A stretch of 64,000 bases of DNA from an uncultured Kiritimatiellota bacterium (GTDB lineage: Bacteria > Verrucomicrobiota > Kiritimatiellia > RFP12 > DVOR01), in assembly GCA_944391085.1 (NCBI GenBank), contig CALXSE010000004.1, positions 1 to 64,000 on the forward strand. The letters are read 5' to 3'. Positions 16,847 to 27,484 of this stretch are shown in pieces. The notes under the pieces are model-generated. The model made no database searches. It was not told the origin of the DNA and was given only the letters and a program-made list of their open reading frames with translations. The position numbers were made by a program, and so were the translations under genes. Within the stretch, counting starts at the first letter, position 1, and every line of letters begins with the position of its first letter.

Positions 16847-16875
16847 ATTGTACGCCTTTTGGCGCGCGATTGCAA
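16847..16875 (-). promoter_or_regulatory. Promoter of the large secreted protein gene
   Basis: TTGCAA (16870-16875), a 17-bp spacer and TACAAT (16847-16852) on the minus strand. The 5' UTR is about 55 bases and contains a short GGCAC/GTGCC hairpin. Confidence 0.75.
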
Positions 16876-16930
16876 ACCCCTTTTGCGCGGGGCGTCGCCG
16901 CCGGGAGATCTTGGCGGGAGGCGGGGGCAG

Positions 16931-16961
16931 AAAAAAAGCCCCCGGCCTTTCGGTCGGGGGC
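16931..16961 (-). terminator. Terminator of the alpha ribosomal operon
   Basis: GCCCCCGACC and GGCCGGGGGC pair with a short loop, followed by seven T on the minus strand, 24 bases after rplQ. Confidence 0.9.
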
Positions 16962-16984
16962 TTGTCGGGAAGCGGGGGCCGCGC

Positions 16985-17380
16985 TTATTCGGCGGGGGCG
17001 GGTTCCGCGGGGGTCTCGGCGGCGGGGGCGGAGACCCATTCGAGGACGCACATTTCGGCGGCGTCGCCGCGGCGCTGGCCGAGCTTGGTGATGCGGGTGT
17101 AGCCGCCGTTGCGGCCGGCCTGCGCGGGGACGACGACGTCGAAGAGGCGCTTGACGGCCTCGGGGCTGCGGAGGCGGGCGGCGGCGAGGCGGCGGGCGGC
17201 GAGGGTGCCTTTGCGGGCGAGGGTGACGAGCTTTTCGGCGTCCTTGCGGGCCTGCTTGGCCTTTTTGAGGGTGGTTTCGATGCGGTCGTGGATGATGAGT
17301 GCGGCGCAGAGCATCCGCATGAGCTGGGCGCGGTGCTCGGGGCTGCGGCCGAATTTCTTGGCGAGTCGTTTGTGGCGCAT
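16985..17380 (-). CDS. rplQ: 50S ribosomal protein L17
   Basis: A 131-residue protein beginning MRHKRLAKKFGRSPEHR, a clear L17. An Ala/Pro/Glu-rich tail extends the C-terminus. Last gene of the S10-spc-alpha cluster, directly after rpoA and before a strong terminator. Confidence 0.95.
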   Translation of the reverse strand: MRHKRLAKKFGRSPEHRAQLMRMLCAALIIHDRIETTLKKAKQARKDAEKLVTLARKGTLAARRLAAARLRSPEAVKRLFDVVVPAQAGRNGGYTRITKLGQRRGDAAEMCVLEWVSAPAAETPAEPAPAE

Positions 17381-17410
17381 GGTGGGTGTTCCTTAAAGGG
17401 TTGGGTGGGG

Positions 17411-18412
17411 TCAGTCGTTGGGGGTCTTGTCAAGGAGGTTGACGTCGAACTTGAAGCCGAAGCCAAGGCCCATTTCCTGGAGTTTGTCCTTGATCTCGGT
17501 GAGGGACTTCTTGCCGAAGTTGCGGTATTTGAGCATGTCGGCCTCGGTTTTCTGCACGAGCTCGCCGACGGTTTTGATGCCGGCGGCGTTGAGGCAGTTG
17601 GCGGAGCGGACGGAGAGCTCGATCTCGTTGACGCCCATGTTGAGCTTGCGGCGGAGGTCCTCGGTCTCGGTGGCGTCGGTCTGGGAGGGGGACTCGAACT
17701 CGAGGATGTCGTCGGTGGTTTCGACGAAGGCGTCGAGGTGGTGCCTCAGGAGGGCGGCGCTGGTCTTGAGGGCCTCGTCGGGGGAGACGCGGCCGTCGGT
17801 CCAGATGTCGAGGATGAGGCGCTCGTAGTCGGTGCGTTGGCCGACGCGGGTGTTGACGACGTCGTAGTTGACGCGGGTGACGGGGGAGAAGGCCGAGTCG
17901 ATGGGGATGACGCCGATGTCAAAGGAGGGGTCTTTGTTGCCTTCCGCGAGGCAGAAGCCGCGGCCGACGCCGACCTGGGCCTCGAGGTTGAGCTTGCCGT
18001 CGGCGTCGAGGGTGGCGATGACCTGCTCGGGGTTGAGGACCTCGATGGCGTTGTCGGTGGCGAAGTCCGCGGCGGTGACGACGCAGGGGCCCTGCTTGGA
18101 GAGGCGGATCCAGCGGGTGTCGCGGGTGTAGCTCTTGAGGAGGACCTTCTTGAGGTTGAGGACGATGTCGGTGACGTCCTCGGCGACGCCAGGGATGGAG
18201 CAGAACTCGTGGGGGGCGCCCTCGAGCTTGATGGCCTTGATGGCGAAGCCCTCGATGGAGGAGAGGAGGACGCGGCGGAGGGAGTTCCCGATGGTGCGGC
18301 CGTAGCCGATCTCGAAGGGGTCGGCGGTATACCGGGCGTAGGTCTCGGTGGCGGTGGCGTCGTCCCGGACGATATGGGTGGGCATTTCAAAGCGACTCAG
18401 GCGAATCGGCAT
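17411..18412 (-). CDS. rpoA: DNA-directed RNA polymerase subunit alpha
   Basis: A 333-residue protein. The N-terminal domain (about 1-230) drives dimerisation and polymerase assembly: GYGRTIGNSLRRVLLSS is the classical motif. The C-terminal domain (about 255-325, ELSVRSANCLNAAGIKTVGELV) contacts UP elements and activators. ATG 18412 has AAAGGACGG upstream and agrees with homologues; in-frame codons further upstream are ignored. Confidence 0.97.
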   Translation of the reverse strand: MPIRLSRFEMPTHIVRDDATATETYARYTADPFEIGYGRTIGNSLRRVLLSSIEGFAIKAIKLEGAPHEFCSIPGVAEDVTDIVLNLKKVLLKSYTRDTRWIRLSKQGPCVVTAADFATDNAIEVLNPEQVIATLDADGKLNLEAQVGVGRGFCLAEGNKDPSFDIGVIPIDSAFSPVTRVNYDVVNTRVGQRTDYERLILDIWTDGRVSPDEALKTSAALLRHHLDAFVETTDDILEFESPSQTDATETEDLRRKLNMGVNEIELSVRSANCLNAAGIKTVGELVQKTEADMLKYRNFGKKSLTEIKDKLQEMGLGFGFKFDVNLLDKTPND

Positions 18413-18486
18413 GACAGTCCGTCCTTTCTGACGTGTTGGGGCCGCGCGGGTGTTTGGGCCCGCGCGGCTCTGGGACAACGGTGGGT

Positions 18487-19092
18487 TTAGCGGGAGTAGA
18501 GCTCGACGATGAGCTGGGCGTCGATGTTCTCCGGGATCTCGGCGCGTTCGGGGACGCTGAGGAGGGTGCCGGCCATGTTGGGCTCATCCCACTGCAGCCA
18601 GGATTGGGCGGCGGTGCGGGGGCTCTTGATGGAATCGACGATGACGCCCATCGTGCGGTCTTTCTCGCGGACGGCGACGGTTTGCCCGGGCTTGAGGGTG
18701 TAGGAGGGGATGTTGCAGACCTTGCCGTCGACGGTGATGTGGCGGTGGGAGACGAGCTGCCGGGCGGCGGCGCGGGTAGGGGCGATGCCGAGGCGGTAGA
18801 CGATGTTGTCCAGGCGCGTCTCGCAGAGCTGCAGGAGGATGTCGCCGGTCTTGCCGTGGCGGGCCTTGGCGCGCTCGAAGAAGAGGTGGAACTGACGCTC
18901 GAGCATGCCGTAGATGTACTTGGCCTTCTGCTTCTCGCGGAGCTGGACGCCGTATTCGGAGAGCTTGCGGCGGCGGTTGGCGCCGTGCTGGCCGGGAGGG
19001 TTCTTGCGGCGCTCGAGGACTTTGTCGGGGCCGTAGATGGGCTCGCCGAAGCGGCGGGAAATCTTGGTGCGGGGGCCGGTGTAACGAGCCAT
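18487..19092 (-). CDS. rpsD: 30S ribosomal protein S4
   Basis: A 201-residue primary-binding protein that also often represses the alpha operon. The N-terminus ([21 protein letters not shown]) lacks the four zinc cysteines, so this is the zinc-free form. The S4 RNA-binding domain ([20 protein letters not shown]) is intact. rpsK lies two bases upstream. Confidence 0.95.
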   Translation of the reverse strand: MARYTGPRTKISRRFGEPIYGPDKVLERRKNPPGQHGANRRRKLSEYGVQLREKQKAKYIYGMLERQFHLFFERAKARHGKTGDILLQLCETRLDNIVYRLGIAPTRAAARQLVSHRHITVDGKVCNIPSYTLKPGQTVAVREKDRTMGVIVDSIKSPRTAAQSWLQWDEPNMAGTLLSVPERAEIPENIDAQLIVELYSR

Positions 19093-19094
19093 GG

Positions 19095-19595
19095 TCAAAC
19101 CCTCCTGCGCTTGCGGGGACGGCAGCCGTTGTGGGCGACGGGGGTGCAGTCCTTGATGCACGTGACGTGGATGCCGACGGATTGGATGGCGCGGACGGCG
19201 GATTCGCGGCCGGCGCCGGCGCCCTGCATGCGGACCTCGACCTCATGCATGCCGCGGGCATAGGCGGTGCGGGCGGCGTCCTGGGCGACCATGGTGGCGG
19301 CGAAGGCGGTGGACTTGCGCGACCCTTTGAAGCCGGCCTTGCCGGAGGAGCTCCAGGAGATGACGCCGCCGCGGGCGTCGGCGATGGAGACGAGGGTGTT
19401 GTTGTAGGTGGCGCGGATGAAGGCGATGCCGGCGGGCATGACCTTGACCTTGGACTTTTTCTTGGCAGCCTCTGCGTCGGCGGCGGCGTTGGCGGCGGCC
19501 GTGTCGGCGGCGAGGATCTGCTGGGCCTCGCTGAGGGCAGGCTTCTGTTGCTCCTCGGCGGAGACGGCCTGCTGTTCGGTGTTTTCTTCGCTCAT
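19095..19595 (-). CDS. rpsK: 30S ribosomal protein S11 with N-terminal extension
   Basis: A 166-residue protein, about 37 longer than usual. The core from residue 48 on ([20 protein letters not shown] through [12 protein letters not shown]) is S11. The first 45 residues are Ala/Glu/Gln-rich and not part of the normal fold. The ATG at 19595 has AGGAACCCC before it, and no better internal start with a ribosome binding site is seen, so the extension is probably real. Confidence 0.9.
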   Translation of the reverse strand: MSEENTEQQAVSAEEQQKPALSEAQQILAADTAAANAAADAEAAKKKSKVKVMPAGIAFIRATYNNTLVSIADARGGVISWSSSGKAGFKGSRKSTAFAATMVAQDAARTAYARGMHEVEVRMQGAGAGRESAVRAIQSVGIHVTCIKDCTPVAHNGCRPRKRRRV

Positions 19596-19610
19596 TTGGG
19601 GTTCCTGGGA

Positions 19611-19982
19611 TTACTTTTCGCGGACGGTGGAGACCGTCTTCTTGGCGCCCTTGCGGGTGCGCGCGTTGGTCTTCGTGCGCTGGCCGCGGCAGGGGAGGCC
19701 GCGTTTGTGGCGGTAACCGCGGTAGGTGCCGATGCTCATGAGGCGGCGGATGTTGCCGGAGACCTCGCGGCGGAGGTCGCCCTCGACGCGGTAGTGTTCC
19801 TGGATGTAGGTGACGACCTGGCGGATCTCGTCGGGGGTGAGGGCGTCGGCCTTCTTCCCGATCTCGATGCCGCAGGCTTCAACGATGTCCATGGCCCGCT
19901 TGGGGCCGATTCCGTGGATGTACCGCAGGGCATACTCGATGCGCTTGCTGCCCGGCACGTCCACACCCATCAATCTCGGCAT
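19611..19982 (-). CDS. rpsM: 30S ribosomal protein S13
   Basis: A 123-residue head protein contacting the P-site tRNA and L5. MPRLMGVDVPGSKRIEYALRY and the C-terminal GQRTKTNARTRKG are diagnostic. It lies between rpmJ and rpsK in the usual order. Confidence 0.97.
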   Translation of the reverse strand: MPRLMGVDVPGSKRIEYALRYIHGIGPKRAMDIVEACGIEIGKKADALTPDEIRQVVTYIQEHYRVEGDLRREVSGNIRRLMSIGTYRGYRHKRGLPCRGQRTKTNARTRKGAKKTVSTVREK

Positions 19983-19997
19983 GTCTGTGTTCTCCGA

Positions 19998-20111
19998 TTA
20001 ACCTTGACGCTGCTTGTGGCGGGGGTTCGAGCAGATGACGCGGACGACGCCTTTGCGCCGGATGATGCGGCACTGCTCACAAATGCGTTTGACAGAACTG
20101 CGAACTTTCAT
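19998..20111 (-). CDS. rpmJ: 50S ribosomal protein L36
   Basis: A 37-residue protein translating as [20 protein letters not shown] and ending [11 protein letters not shown]. It keeps the zinc ligands (CEQC, then C and H). The ATG has AAGGAACAGG upstream. It is the first gene after an internal promoter. Confidence 0.95.
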   Translation of the reverse strand: MKVRSSVKRICEQCRIIRRKGVVRVICSNPRHKQRQG

Positions 20112-20140
20112 GGCCTGTTCCTTCTTAAAATGAGTGGTTC

Positions 20141-20170
20141 AGTATAGCGCATTTCATGCCCTGCTGTCCA
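20141..20170 (-). promoter_or_regulatory. Internal promoter before rpmJ (alpha operon)
   Basis: TGGACA (20165-20170), an 18-bp spacer and TATACT (20141-20146) on the minus strand, 29 bases before the rpmJ ATG. It can transcribe rpmJ-rpsM-rpsK-rpsD-rpoA-rplQ independently of the S10/spc genes. Confidence 0.75.
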
Positions 20171-20189
20171 CACAAAAAACAAAAATCTT

Positions 20190-20993
20190 TCACCCCGCCA
20201 TCCAATCGGCCGTCCAGGGGTCGCGCTCGAACCAGGGGGTGAGGATTTCCGCGCCGTCTTTGAGCACCGCGACGGTGTACTCGAAGTGGGCGGCGGGCAG
20301 GCCGTCGCGCGTGACGACGGTCCAGCCGTCGGGGAGCACGCGGATGGCCGCCTTGCCGAGGTTGACCATGGGCTCGATGGCCAGGGTCATGCCTTCGTGC
20401 AGGATGGGGCCGCGCCCGGGTTTGCCGTAGTTGGGGACGGGCGGGTCCTCGTGAAGTCTGCGCCCGACGCCATGGCCTGTGTATTCGCGCACGACGGAGC
20501 AGCCGCCTTCGGCGACGAGGCGCTCGATGAGATGGGAGACGTCCCCCAGGTGGATGCCGGGGCGGATGGCGGCGACGGCCTCCTCGAGGGCGCGGCGGGT
20601 GGTGCGCAGGAGGCGTCGGGCGTCCGGCCCAAGGGCGTCGGGCCCGCCGACGGCGACGGTGCGGGTGTTGTCGCCGACGAAGCCATGGTAGAAGCCGCAG
20701 ACGTCGAGGCTGACGAGGTCGCCGTGCTGGAGGACGCGGCCGCCGGGGATGCCGTGGATGACCTCCTCGTTGACGGAGACGCAGAGGGAGGCGGGATAGC
20801 CCATGTAGCCCAGGGTGCCGGATTGCGCGGTGCCGTCGCCGAGGGTCTTGAGGCGGGCGCGGCAGAAGGCGTCGATCTCGCCGGTGGTGAGGCCGGGGCG
20901 GAGGATGTCGCAGCAATCGTTGAGGAGGTCGGCCATGAGGCGGCCGGCCTCGCGCAGGGCGTCGAGTTCCTGGGGGGGGTGGAGGTCAATCAT
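20190..20993 (-). CDS. map: Methionine aminopeptidase, type I
   Basis: A 267-residue metallo-enzyme removing N-terminal Met from new proteins. The metal ligands are in the expected places: D in SLDVCG, D in GFVGDNTRT, H in YTGHGVGR, E in IEPMVN and E in HFEYTVAV. There is no N-terminal SH3-binding zinc domain. The start overlaps the adk stop by eight bases. infA, often found next, is absent here. Confidence 0.95.
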   Translation of the reverse strand: MIDLHPPQELDALREAGRLMADLLNDCCDILRPGLTTGEIDAFCRARLKTLGDGTAQSGTLGYMGYPASLCVSVNEEVIHGIPGGRVLQHGDLVSLDVCGFYHGFVGDNTRTVAVGGPDALGPDARRLLRTTRRALEEAVAAIRPGIHLGDVSHLIERLVAEGGCSVVREYTGHGVGRRLHEDPPVPNYGKPGRGPILHEGMTLAIEPMVNLGKAAIRVLPDGWTVVTRDGLPAAHFEYTVAVLKDGAEILTPWFERDPWTADWMAG

Positions 20994-21636
20994 GGATTTT
21001 GCGGAGGGCGGCCTCGACTTTGGGCTCGAGGTCGTGGCCGGAGGCGTCGACGGCATGGAGAAGGCCGCGCTGGCGGTAGTAGTCGATGAGGGGGAAGGTC
21101 TCGCGGGCGTAGACGTCGAGGCGGTGGCGGACGGTGGCGGGGTCGTCGTCCTTGCGGGTGGCGAGGGCCGCGCCGCAGGCGTCGCAGAGGCCCTCCCGGC
21201 GGGGGGGGAGGGTGGCGACGTTGTAGGTGGCGCCGCAGGCGGGGCAGACGCGGCGGCCGGCGATGCGGGCGACGAGGATGTCGTCGGGGACCTCAAGGAG
21301 CAGGGCGCCGCGGAGGCGGACGCCTTTGCGCGCGAGCAGGTCGCCGAGGAGGTCTGCCTGGGGGATGGTGCGGGGGAAGCCGTCGAGGAGGAGGACGTTG
21401 GCGTCGGCGTCGGCGGAGAGGACCTCGTCGACCATCTCGGTGATGAGGGCGTCCGGGACGAGGTTGCCGGCGTCCATGTAGGCCTTGGCCTTGAGGCCGG
21501 CGGGGGTGCCGGCCTTGACGGCGCCGCGCAGGAGGTCGCCGGAGGAGAGGTGGCGGATGCCGGGGACGCGGGCGAGCTCGGCGGCGAGGGTGCCTTTGCC
21601 GGAGCCGGGTGCGCCAAGGAGGATGACGACGTTCAT
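20986..21636 (-). CDS. adk: Adenylate kinase (zinc-lid form)
   Basis: A 216-residue enzyme interconverting ATP, ADP and AMP. The P-loop is GAPGSGKGT at 9-17, the NMP site shows SSGDLLR, and DGFPRT is present. The lid has four cysteines (CPACG and CDACG), the zinc-stabilised lid type. It sits between secY and map, the standard spc arrangement. Confidence 0.96.
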   Translation of the reverse strand: MNVVILLGAPGSGKGTLAAELARVPGIRHLSSGDLLRGAVKAGTPAGLKAKAYMDAGNLVPDALITEMVDEVLSADADANVLLLDGFPRTIPQADLLGDLLARKGVRLRGALLLEVPDDILVARIAGRRVCPACGATYNVATLPPRREGLCDACGAALATRKDDDPATVRHRLDVYARETFPLIDYYRQRGLLHAVDASGHDLEPKVEAALRKIHD

Positions 21637-21651
21637 GGGAATGCCCCTGTT

Positions 21652-23022
<1,371 letters not shown>

Positions 23023-23078
23023 GGGGGTCCTCTGGGTGCAGGGCGCTCAACGTCGCGGGGGGCTGTGCCCCGGAAGGG

Positions 23079-23112
23079 AAAAGGGGCCCGGCCCGGCGCG
23101 TGCCGGGCCGGG
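23079..23112 (-). other. GC-rich hairpin between rplO and secY
   Basis: CCCGGCCCGGC and GCCGGGCCGGG form an 11-bp stem with a 4-base loop (23087-23112). On the minus strand it is followed by CCCC and TTTT. It could attenuate transcription or set mRNA stability between the ribosomal genes and secY. Confidence 0.5.
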
Positions 23113-23124
23113 GAGGGCGGGGCC

Positions 23125-23571
23125 TTAGATGACCTCGCAGGTGCCGCCCTTGGCCTCGATCTTGGCCTTGGCGGCGGCGGAGAAGGCGGAGGCCTTCACG
23201 GTGAGCTTCTTGGTGAGCTCGCCGTCGCCGAGGATCTTGATGCCGGCGTCCTTGGCCGGGCGGTAGCCGAAGCCGGCCGCGAGCATGACGTCGATGTCCA
23301 CGACGGTGCCGTCTTCGAAGCGCTCAAGCTGGCCGACGTTGACGCCGTAGAAGGGGATGCGGTTGGGGTTCTTGAAGCCGCGCTTGGGGAGGCGGCGCAT
23401 GAGGGGCATCTGGCCGCCTTCGAAGCCGAGCTTCTGCTTGTGGCCCTTGCGGGCGCCCTGGCCCTTGTGGCCGCGGGTGGAGGTCTTGCCCATGCCCGAG
23501 CCCATGCCGCGGCCGACGCGCTTGCGGCTCTTGCGGGCGCCGGGGGTGTTGGTGAGGTTGGAGAGATCCAT
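23125..23571 (-). CDS. rplO: 50S ribosomal protein L15
   Basis: A 148-residue protein. The basic N-terminal region [20 protein letters not shown] and the [18 protein letters not shown] motif are typical of L15. ATG 23571 has AAAGGATTT upstream. rpmD, which normally precedes it, is missing; only 59 bases separate it from rpsE. Confidence 0.96.
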   Translation of the reverse strand: MDLSNLTNTPGARKSRKRVGRGMGSGMGKTSTRGHKGQGARKGHKQKLGFEGGQMPLMRRLPKRGFKNPNRIPFYGVNVGQLERFEDGTVVDIDVMLAAGFGYRPAKDAGIKILGDGELTKKLTVKASAFSAAAKAKIEAKGGTCEVI

Positions 23572-23593
23572 GTCGGAAATCCTTTCGATGGGT

Positions 23594-23623
23594 GGCGCGC
23601 GGGCGGGGAGGGCCCGCCCGCGC
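23594..23623 (-). other. Hairpin between rpsE and rplO
   Basis: GCGCGGGCGG and CCGCCCGCGC form a 10-bp stem in the 59-base gap where rpmD would normally lie. No T run follows. Confidence 0.4.
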
Positions 23624-23630
23624 GGCGCCG

Positions 23631-24119
23631 TCAGGCGCGGAGGGCCGCGATGGCCTCCGCGGAGCGGAGCTGGTGGAGGGCGTCGATGGTGGCCTTGACG
23701 ACGTTGAGGCGGTTCTTGGAGCCGAGGCTCTTGCCCACGACGTCGCGGATGCCGGCGGCCTCGAGGACGGGGCGCATGGCGCCGCCGCAGATGATGCCGG
23801 TGCCGTCGGGCGCGGGCTTGAGGAGGACCTTGCCGCCGTCGCAGACGCCGGTGACCTCGTGGGGGATGGTGGTGCCCTTCATGCAGACGGGGCGCATGGC
23901 CTTGCGCGCGGCGTCGCCGCCCTTGCGGATGGCGTCGCCGACCTCGTTGGCCTTGCCGATGCCCAGGCCCACCTTGCCGTTGTTGTCGCCGACGACGATG
24001 ACGGCCGAGAAGCTGAAGCGGCGGCCGCCCTTGACGGTCTTGGCGCAACGGTTGACGAAGACGGTCTTCTCGTCGAACTCGGGCGCGGCGTCGCGGTCAC
24101 GGTTGTTGCGGTCGATCAT
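23631..24119 (-). CDS. rpsE: 30S ribosomal protein S5
   Basis: A 162-residue protein involved in decoding accuracy. It has the double-stranded RNA-binding N-domain ([20 protein letters not shown]) and a C-terminal domain with [16 protein letters not shown]. The ATG overlaps the rplR stop as TAATG. Confidence 0.96.
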   Translation of the reverse strand: MIDRNNRDRDAAPEFDEKTVFVNRCAKTVKGGRRFSFSAVIVVGDNNGKVGLGIGKANEVGDAIRKGGDAARKAMRPVCMKGTTIPHEVTGVCDGGKVLLKPAPDGTGIICGGAMRPVLEAAGIRDVVGKSLGSKNRLNVVKATIDALHQLRSAEAIAALRA

Positions 24120-24487
24120 TACGCTTCCTCCGTCTTGGCGCTGATGGAGAGGCCGGCGGCGACGGCGGCCTCGACGATGGTCTTGACGCGGCCGTGGAAC
24201 TTGTAGCCGGCGCGGTCGACGACGATGGCCTTGAGGCCTTTGGCCTGGGCGGCCTGGGCGGCGGCCTCGCCGAGGGCCTTGGCGCCCTCGAGGTTGCACT
24301 TCCAGCCGCCCTTGAGGGTGGAGGCGGAGGCGAGGGTGTTGCCGGCCACGTCGTCGATGAACTGCACGTACATGTAGCGGTTCGAGACGAAGATGGCCAT
24401 GCGCGGGCGCTCGGCGGTGCCGCCGATGCGGCGGCGGATGCGCTTGTGGCGCGCCACGCGTTGTTCTTTGCGGTTCTTTACGCTCAT
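24119..24487 (-). CDS. rplR: 50S ribosomal protein L18
   Basis: A 122-residue 5S rRNA-binding protein. [20 protein letters not shown] and the C-terminal [17 protein letters not shown] are typical. It lies between rplF and rpsE. Confidence 0.96.
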   Translation of the reverse strand: MSVKNRKEQRVARHKRIRRRIGGTAERPRMAIFVSNRYMYVQFIDDVAGNTLASASTLKGGWKCNLEGAKALGEAAAQAAQAKGLKAIVVDRAGYKFHGRVKTIVEAAVAAGLSISAKTEEA

Positions 24488-24507
24488 TGCAATTCTCCTG
24501 GCCGGGG

Positions 24508-25047
24508 TTAGGCGACGGTCTTGCCTTCCTTGCGGCGGATCTTCTCGTCCTTGTAGCGGATGCCCTTGCCCTTGTAAGGCTCGGCGGGGTAGTACGAGCG
24601 GATGCGGGCGGCGGCCTCGCCGACGACTTCCTTGTCGATGCCCTCGACCTTGACGTTGACGTCGGCGGTGACGGTGACGGTGCAGCCTTCGGGGATGGCG
24701 TACTCCTTGGGGGAGGCGAAGCCGAGGGTGAGGATGGCCTTGCGGCCCTGGACGGCGGCCTTGAAGCCGGTGCCCTCGATGACGAGCTCCTTGCTGTAGC
24801 CCTGGGTGACGCCCTCGATCATGTTCTTGACGAGGGTGCGCGAAAGGCCGTGGAAGCTCTTCTGGGCGCGGCTGTCGTCGGCGCGGGTGACGAGGGCCTG
24901 CTGGCCTTCGACGGCGACGGCGATGCCCTTCTGGAGGGTGCGCGAGAGTTCGCCCTTGGGGCCCTTGACGGTCACCTCGTTGCCGTTGGCGACCGTGACG
25001 GTGACGCCCGCGGGGATGGCGATGGGCTGTTTGCCGATTCGAGACAT
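24508..25047 (-). CDS. rplF: 50S ribosomal protein L6
   Basis: A 179-residue two-domain protein. It starts [17 protein letters not shown] and carries the signature [21 protein letters not shown] near the end, at the base of the L7/L12 stalk. Confidence 0.96.
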   Translation of the reverse strand: MSRIGKQPIAIPAGVTVTVANGNEVTVKGPKGELSRTLQKGIAVAVEGQQALVTRADDSRAQKSFHGLSRTLVKNMIEGVTQGYSKELVIEGTGFKAAVQGRKAILTLGFASPKEYAIPEGCTVTVTADVNVKVEGIDKEVVGEAAARIRSYYPAEPYKGKGIRYKDEKIRRKEGKTVA

Positions 25048-25059
25048 GTCAGCTCTCCT

Positions 25060-25452
25060 TTACCAGATGGTGCAGAGCAGCTCGCCGCCGAGACGACGCT
25101 CGCGGGCGGTCTTGCCGCTCATGATGCCGCCGGAGGTGCTGAGCACGGCGATGCCCAGGCCGCCGAGGACTTTGGGGATGTCGGTGTAGCCGCAGAAGCG
25201 GCGCAGGCCGGGGCGGGAGACGCGCTCGAGGCCGCGGATGGCGGGCTCGGCGCGGTCGCTGTACTTCAGCTCGATGGTAAGGGTGCGCTTGGCCTCGCCG
25301 ACCATGGAGTAGTCGGCGATGTAGCCCTCTTCCTTGAGCACGCGGGCGATCTCGCCCTTGATGCGGGAGCCGGGCATGGACACCTCGGGGTGGCGCGCCT
25401 TCTGCGCGTTGCGGATGCGCACCAGCATGTCGGAGATGGGGTCGGTCATCAT
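25060..25452 (-). CDS. rpsH: 30S ribosomal protein S8
   Basis: A 130-residue primary-binding protein beginning MMTDPISDMLVRIRNA, with the C-terminal GIAVLSTSGGIMSGKTARE motif that binds 16S rRNA helix 21. In many bacteria S8 also represses the spc operon. Confidence 0.96.
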   Translation of the reverse strand: MMTDPISDMLVRIRNAQKARHPEVSMPGSRIKGEIARVLKEEGYIADYSMVGEAKRTLTIELKYSDRAEPAIRGLERVSRPGLRRFCGYTDIPKVLGGLGIAVLSTSGGIMSGKTARERRLGGELLCTIW

Positions 25453-25470
25453 AGTCGTGTGCCCTTTCGC

Positions 25471-25656
25471 TTACCAGCTGGCCTTGGTGACGCCGGGGAT
25501 CTCGCCGTTGAGGGCCATCTCGCGGAAGCAGAGGCGGCAGAGGCGGAATTTGCGGATGACGCTGTGGGGGCGGCCGCAGCGGGAGCAGCGGGTGTACGCG
25601 CGGACGCCGAACTTCGGCTTGCGCGCCGCCTTGACGATCAGGGAGGTCTTAGCCAT
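25471..25656 (-). CDS. rpsN: 30S ribosomal protein S14, zinc type
   Basis: A 61-residue short S14. The two CxxC pairs (CSRCG and CRLC) mark the zinc-binding type Z form found in Gram-positives and several other phyla. Confidence 0.95.
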   Translation of the reverse strand: MAKTSLIVKAARKPKFGVRAYTRCSRCGRPHSVIRKFRLCRLCFREMALNGEIPGVTKASW

Positions 25657-25673
25657 TTTCTCTCTCCTTAGCC

Positions 25674-26204
25674 TTAGCGGCCCATGAACGGCATGCCCAG
25701 CGCCTCGAGGAGGGCCTTGGAGCCTTCCTTGTCCTTGGCGGTGGTGACGAAGGTAATGTCGAGGCCCGAGGCCGAGCTCACGGCGGTGATCTCGGGGAAG
25801 GTGACGTATTCCTTCAGGCCCATGGTGTAGTTGCCGGCCTTGTCGAACCCGCGGTTGGGCACGCCGCGGAAGTCGCGGATGCGCGCGAGGGTGACGTTGA
25901 AGAAGCGGTCGGCGAACTCGTACATGCGCGCGCCGCGGAGGGTGACCTTCGCGCCGATGGGCATGCCTTCGCGGAGCTTGAAGTTGGAGATGCTCTTGCG
26001 GGCCTTGCAGAGGACGGCCTTCTGGCCGGTGATGGCCTCGAGGTCTTGCACGAGCTGCTTCTGCACGTCCTTTTCCTGGATGCCGAAGGCCATGTTGACG
26101 ACGATCTTCGTCAGGCGGGGCACCAGCATCGGGTTCGCCACGCCGAGCTTCTTCTCGAGGGCGGGGACGATTTCCTTGGCGTAGGTCTCTTTCAGGTTGG
26201 CCAT
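25674..26204 (-). CDS. rplE: 50S ribosomal protein L5
   Basis: A 176-residue 5S rRNA-binding protein that forms a subunit bridge. The segment [16 protein letters not shown] and the [12 protein letters not shown] stretch fit L5. Confidence 0.96.
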   Translation of the reverse strand: MANLKETYAKEIVPALEKKLGVANPMLVPRLTKIVVNMAFGIQEKDVQKQLVQDLEAITGQKAVLCKARKSISNFKLREGMPIGAKVTLRGARMYEFADRFFNVTLARIRDFRGVPNRGFDKAGNYTMGLKEYVTFPEITAVSSASGLDITFVTTAKDKEGSKALLEALGMPFMGR

Positions 26205-26216
26205 GTCCGTGCTCCT

Positions 26217-26531
26217 TTAGTCCAGCGCCTTGCCCGAGGCCTTGAGCGTGCGCACCTTGGTCTCGCCGCTCTGGGTGCGGGCGATGCGGCTGCCGCGCTT
26301 CTTGTCGGCGTCATAGGGCATGAGGTTGGAGAGCTGGATGGGGGCCTCGACCTCGACGATGGCGCCCTCGGCCTGCTCCGTGCGGCGGATGGTCTTCTTG
26401 ACCTTCCGCAGTCCCTCGACGATCGCGGTGCCCTGCTTGGGGTTCACGGAGAGCACTTTCCCCGTCTTGCCCTTGTCGGCGCCGGCGATCGCGATCACCG
26501 TGTCGTTCTTCTTGATTCTAGCGATGCTCAT
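26217..26531 (-). CDS. rplX: 50S ribosomal protein L24
   Basis: A 104-residue assembly initiator protein with the KOW motif near the start ([19 protein letters not shown]). ATG 26531 is chosen by homology. A gap of 114 bases to rplN is long for this operon; no convincing promoter was found in it. Confidence 0.95.
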   Translation of the reverse strand: MSIARIKKNDTVIAIAGADKGKTGKVLSVNPKQGTAIVEGLRKVKKTIRRTEQAEGAIVEVEAPIQLSNLMPYDADKKRGSRIARTQSGETKVRTLKASGKALD

Positions 26532-26645
26532 TGTTCTGTTCCGTAACTCGCCGTTGTAACAAACGCAGTTCGCAAACGTCCCGTTCGTCCTGTGGGGTCC
26601 CGGCTTACGCTTACGTATTACCTGCGGTCCGGATGGCACCTCGCC

Positions 26646-27011
26646 TCACACCACCTCGGGCGCGAGGGAGATGACCTTCATCTGGCCCTTGTCGCGCAGC
26701 TCGCGCGCCACGGGCCCGAAGATGCGGGTGCCCATCGGGTTGTGCTTCGCGTCGACGATGACGCACGCGTTCTGGTCGAAGCGCACGTACGAGCCGTCGG
26801 GGCGGGCGATGGGGTGCGCCGTGCGCACGATGAGGGCGTGGCAGACCTGCCCTTTCTTGACCGCGCCGGTGGGGCTGGCCTCCTGGATGGAGACGCGGAT
26901 GACGTCGCCCACCCCGGCGGTGCCCTTGCGCTGGCCCAGGATGCGGAAGCACTTGGCGATCTTCGCGCCGGTGTTGTCCGCGACCACAAGCTTGCTCTCT
27001 TCGATGATCAT
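26646..27011 (-). CDS. rplN: 50S ribosomal protein L14
   Basis: A 121-residue protein at the subunit interface. It contains [19 protein letters not shown], and the C-terminal [19 protein letters not shown] is typical of L14. Confidence 0.96.
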   Translation of the reverse strand: MIIEESKLVVADNTGAKIAKCFRILGQRKGTAGVGDVIRVSIQEASPTGAVKKGQVCHALIVRTAHPIARPDGSYVRFDQNACVIVDAKHNPMGTRIFGPVARELRDKGQMKVISLAPEVV

Positions 27012-27014
27012 GGC

Positions 27015-27278
27015 TCACTTCTCCTCGACGGAGACCAGGCGCCAGCGCTTGGTCTTGCTCAGGGGGCGGGTCTCCATGATGGTGACGGTGTCGCCCACCT
27101 TGGCCACGTTGCCCTCGTCATGCGCGTGGAACTTCTTGCTCGTCTTCACCACCTTGCCGTAGATGGGGTGGAGGAGGCGGCGCTCGACGCGCACGGTGAT
27201 GGATTTGTCGCCCGACTTGCTGACGACGGTGCCCTTGCGCACCTTGCGCGAGCCGCGCTCGACAGTAGTTTCGCTCAT
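27015..27278 (-). CDS. rpsQ: 30S ribosomal protein S17
   Basis: An 87-residue OB-fold protein that binds the 5' domain of 16S r[22 protein letters not shown] and [16 protein letters not shown]-like residues (here [14 protein letters not shown]) are conserved. It overlaps rpmC by four bases. Confidence 0.96.
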   Translation of the reverse strand: MSETTVERGSRKVRKGTVVSKSGDKSITVRVERRLLHPIYGKVVKTSKKFHAHDEGNVAKVGDTVTIMETRPLSKTKRWRLVSVEEK

Positions 27279-27472
27279 TTGTTCACCTTCTTCTGGTTGG
27301 CCACCGTCTTGAGCTGGGCGATTTCCTTGCGCAGCTTGGCAAGGCGCCCGGGGGCCTCGATGCCCGTGGTGGAGTTGTGCTTCAGGCGGAGCCCGCGCAG
27401 CTCAGTCTCCTTGTCGCGGATCTGGGCGGCGAGCTCCTCGGCGCTGAGGTCTTTGATGTCTGCGATCTTCAT
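27275..27472 (-). CDS. rpmC: 50S ribosomal protein L29
   Basis: A 65-residue helical hairpin protein at the exit tunnel (start [20 protein letters not shown], with the conserved [20 protein letters not shown] stretch). It overlaps rpsQ by ATGA. Confidence 0.95.
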   Translation of the reverse strand: MKIADIKDLSAEELAAQIRDKETELRGLRLKHNSTTGIEAPGRLAKLRKEIAQLKTVANQKKVNK

Positions 27473-27484
27473 GGCGTCCTTCCT

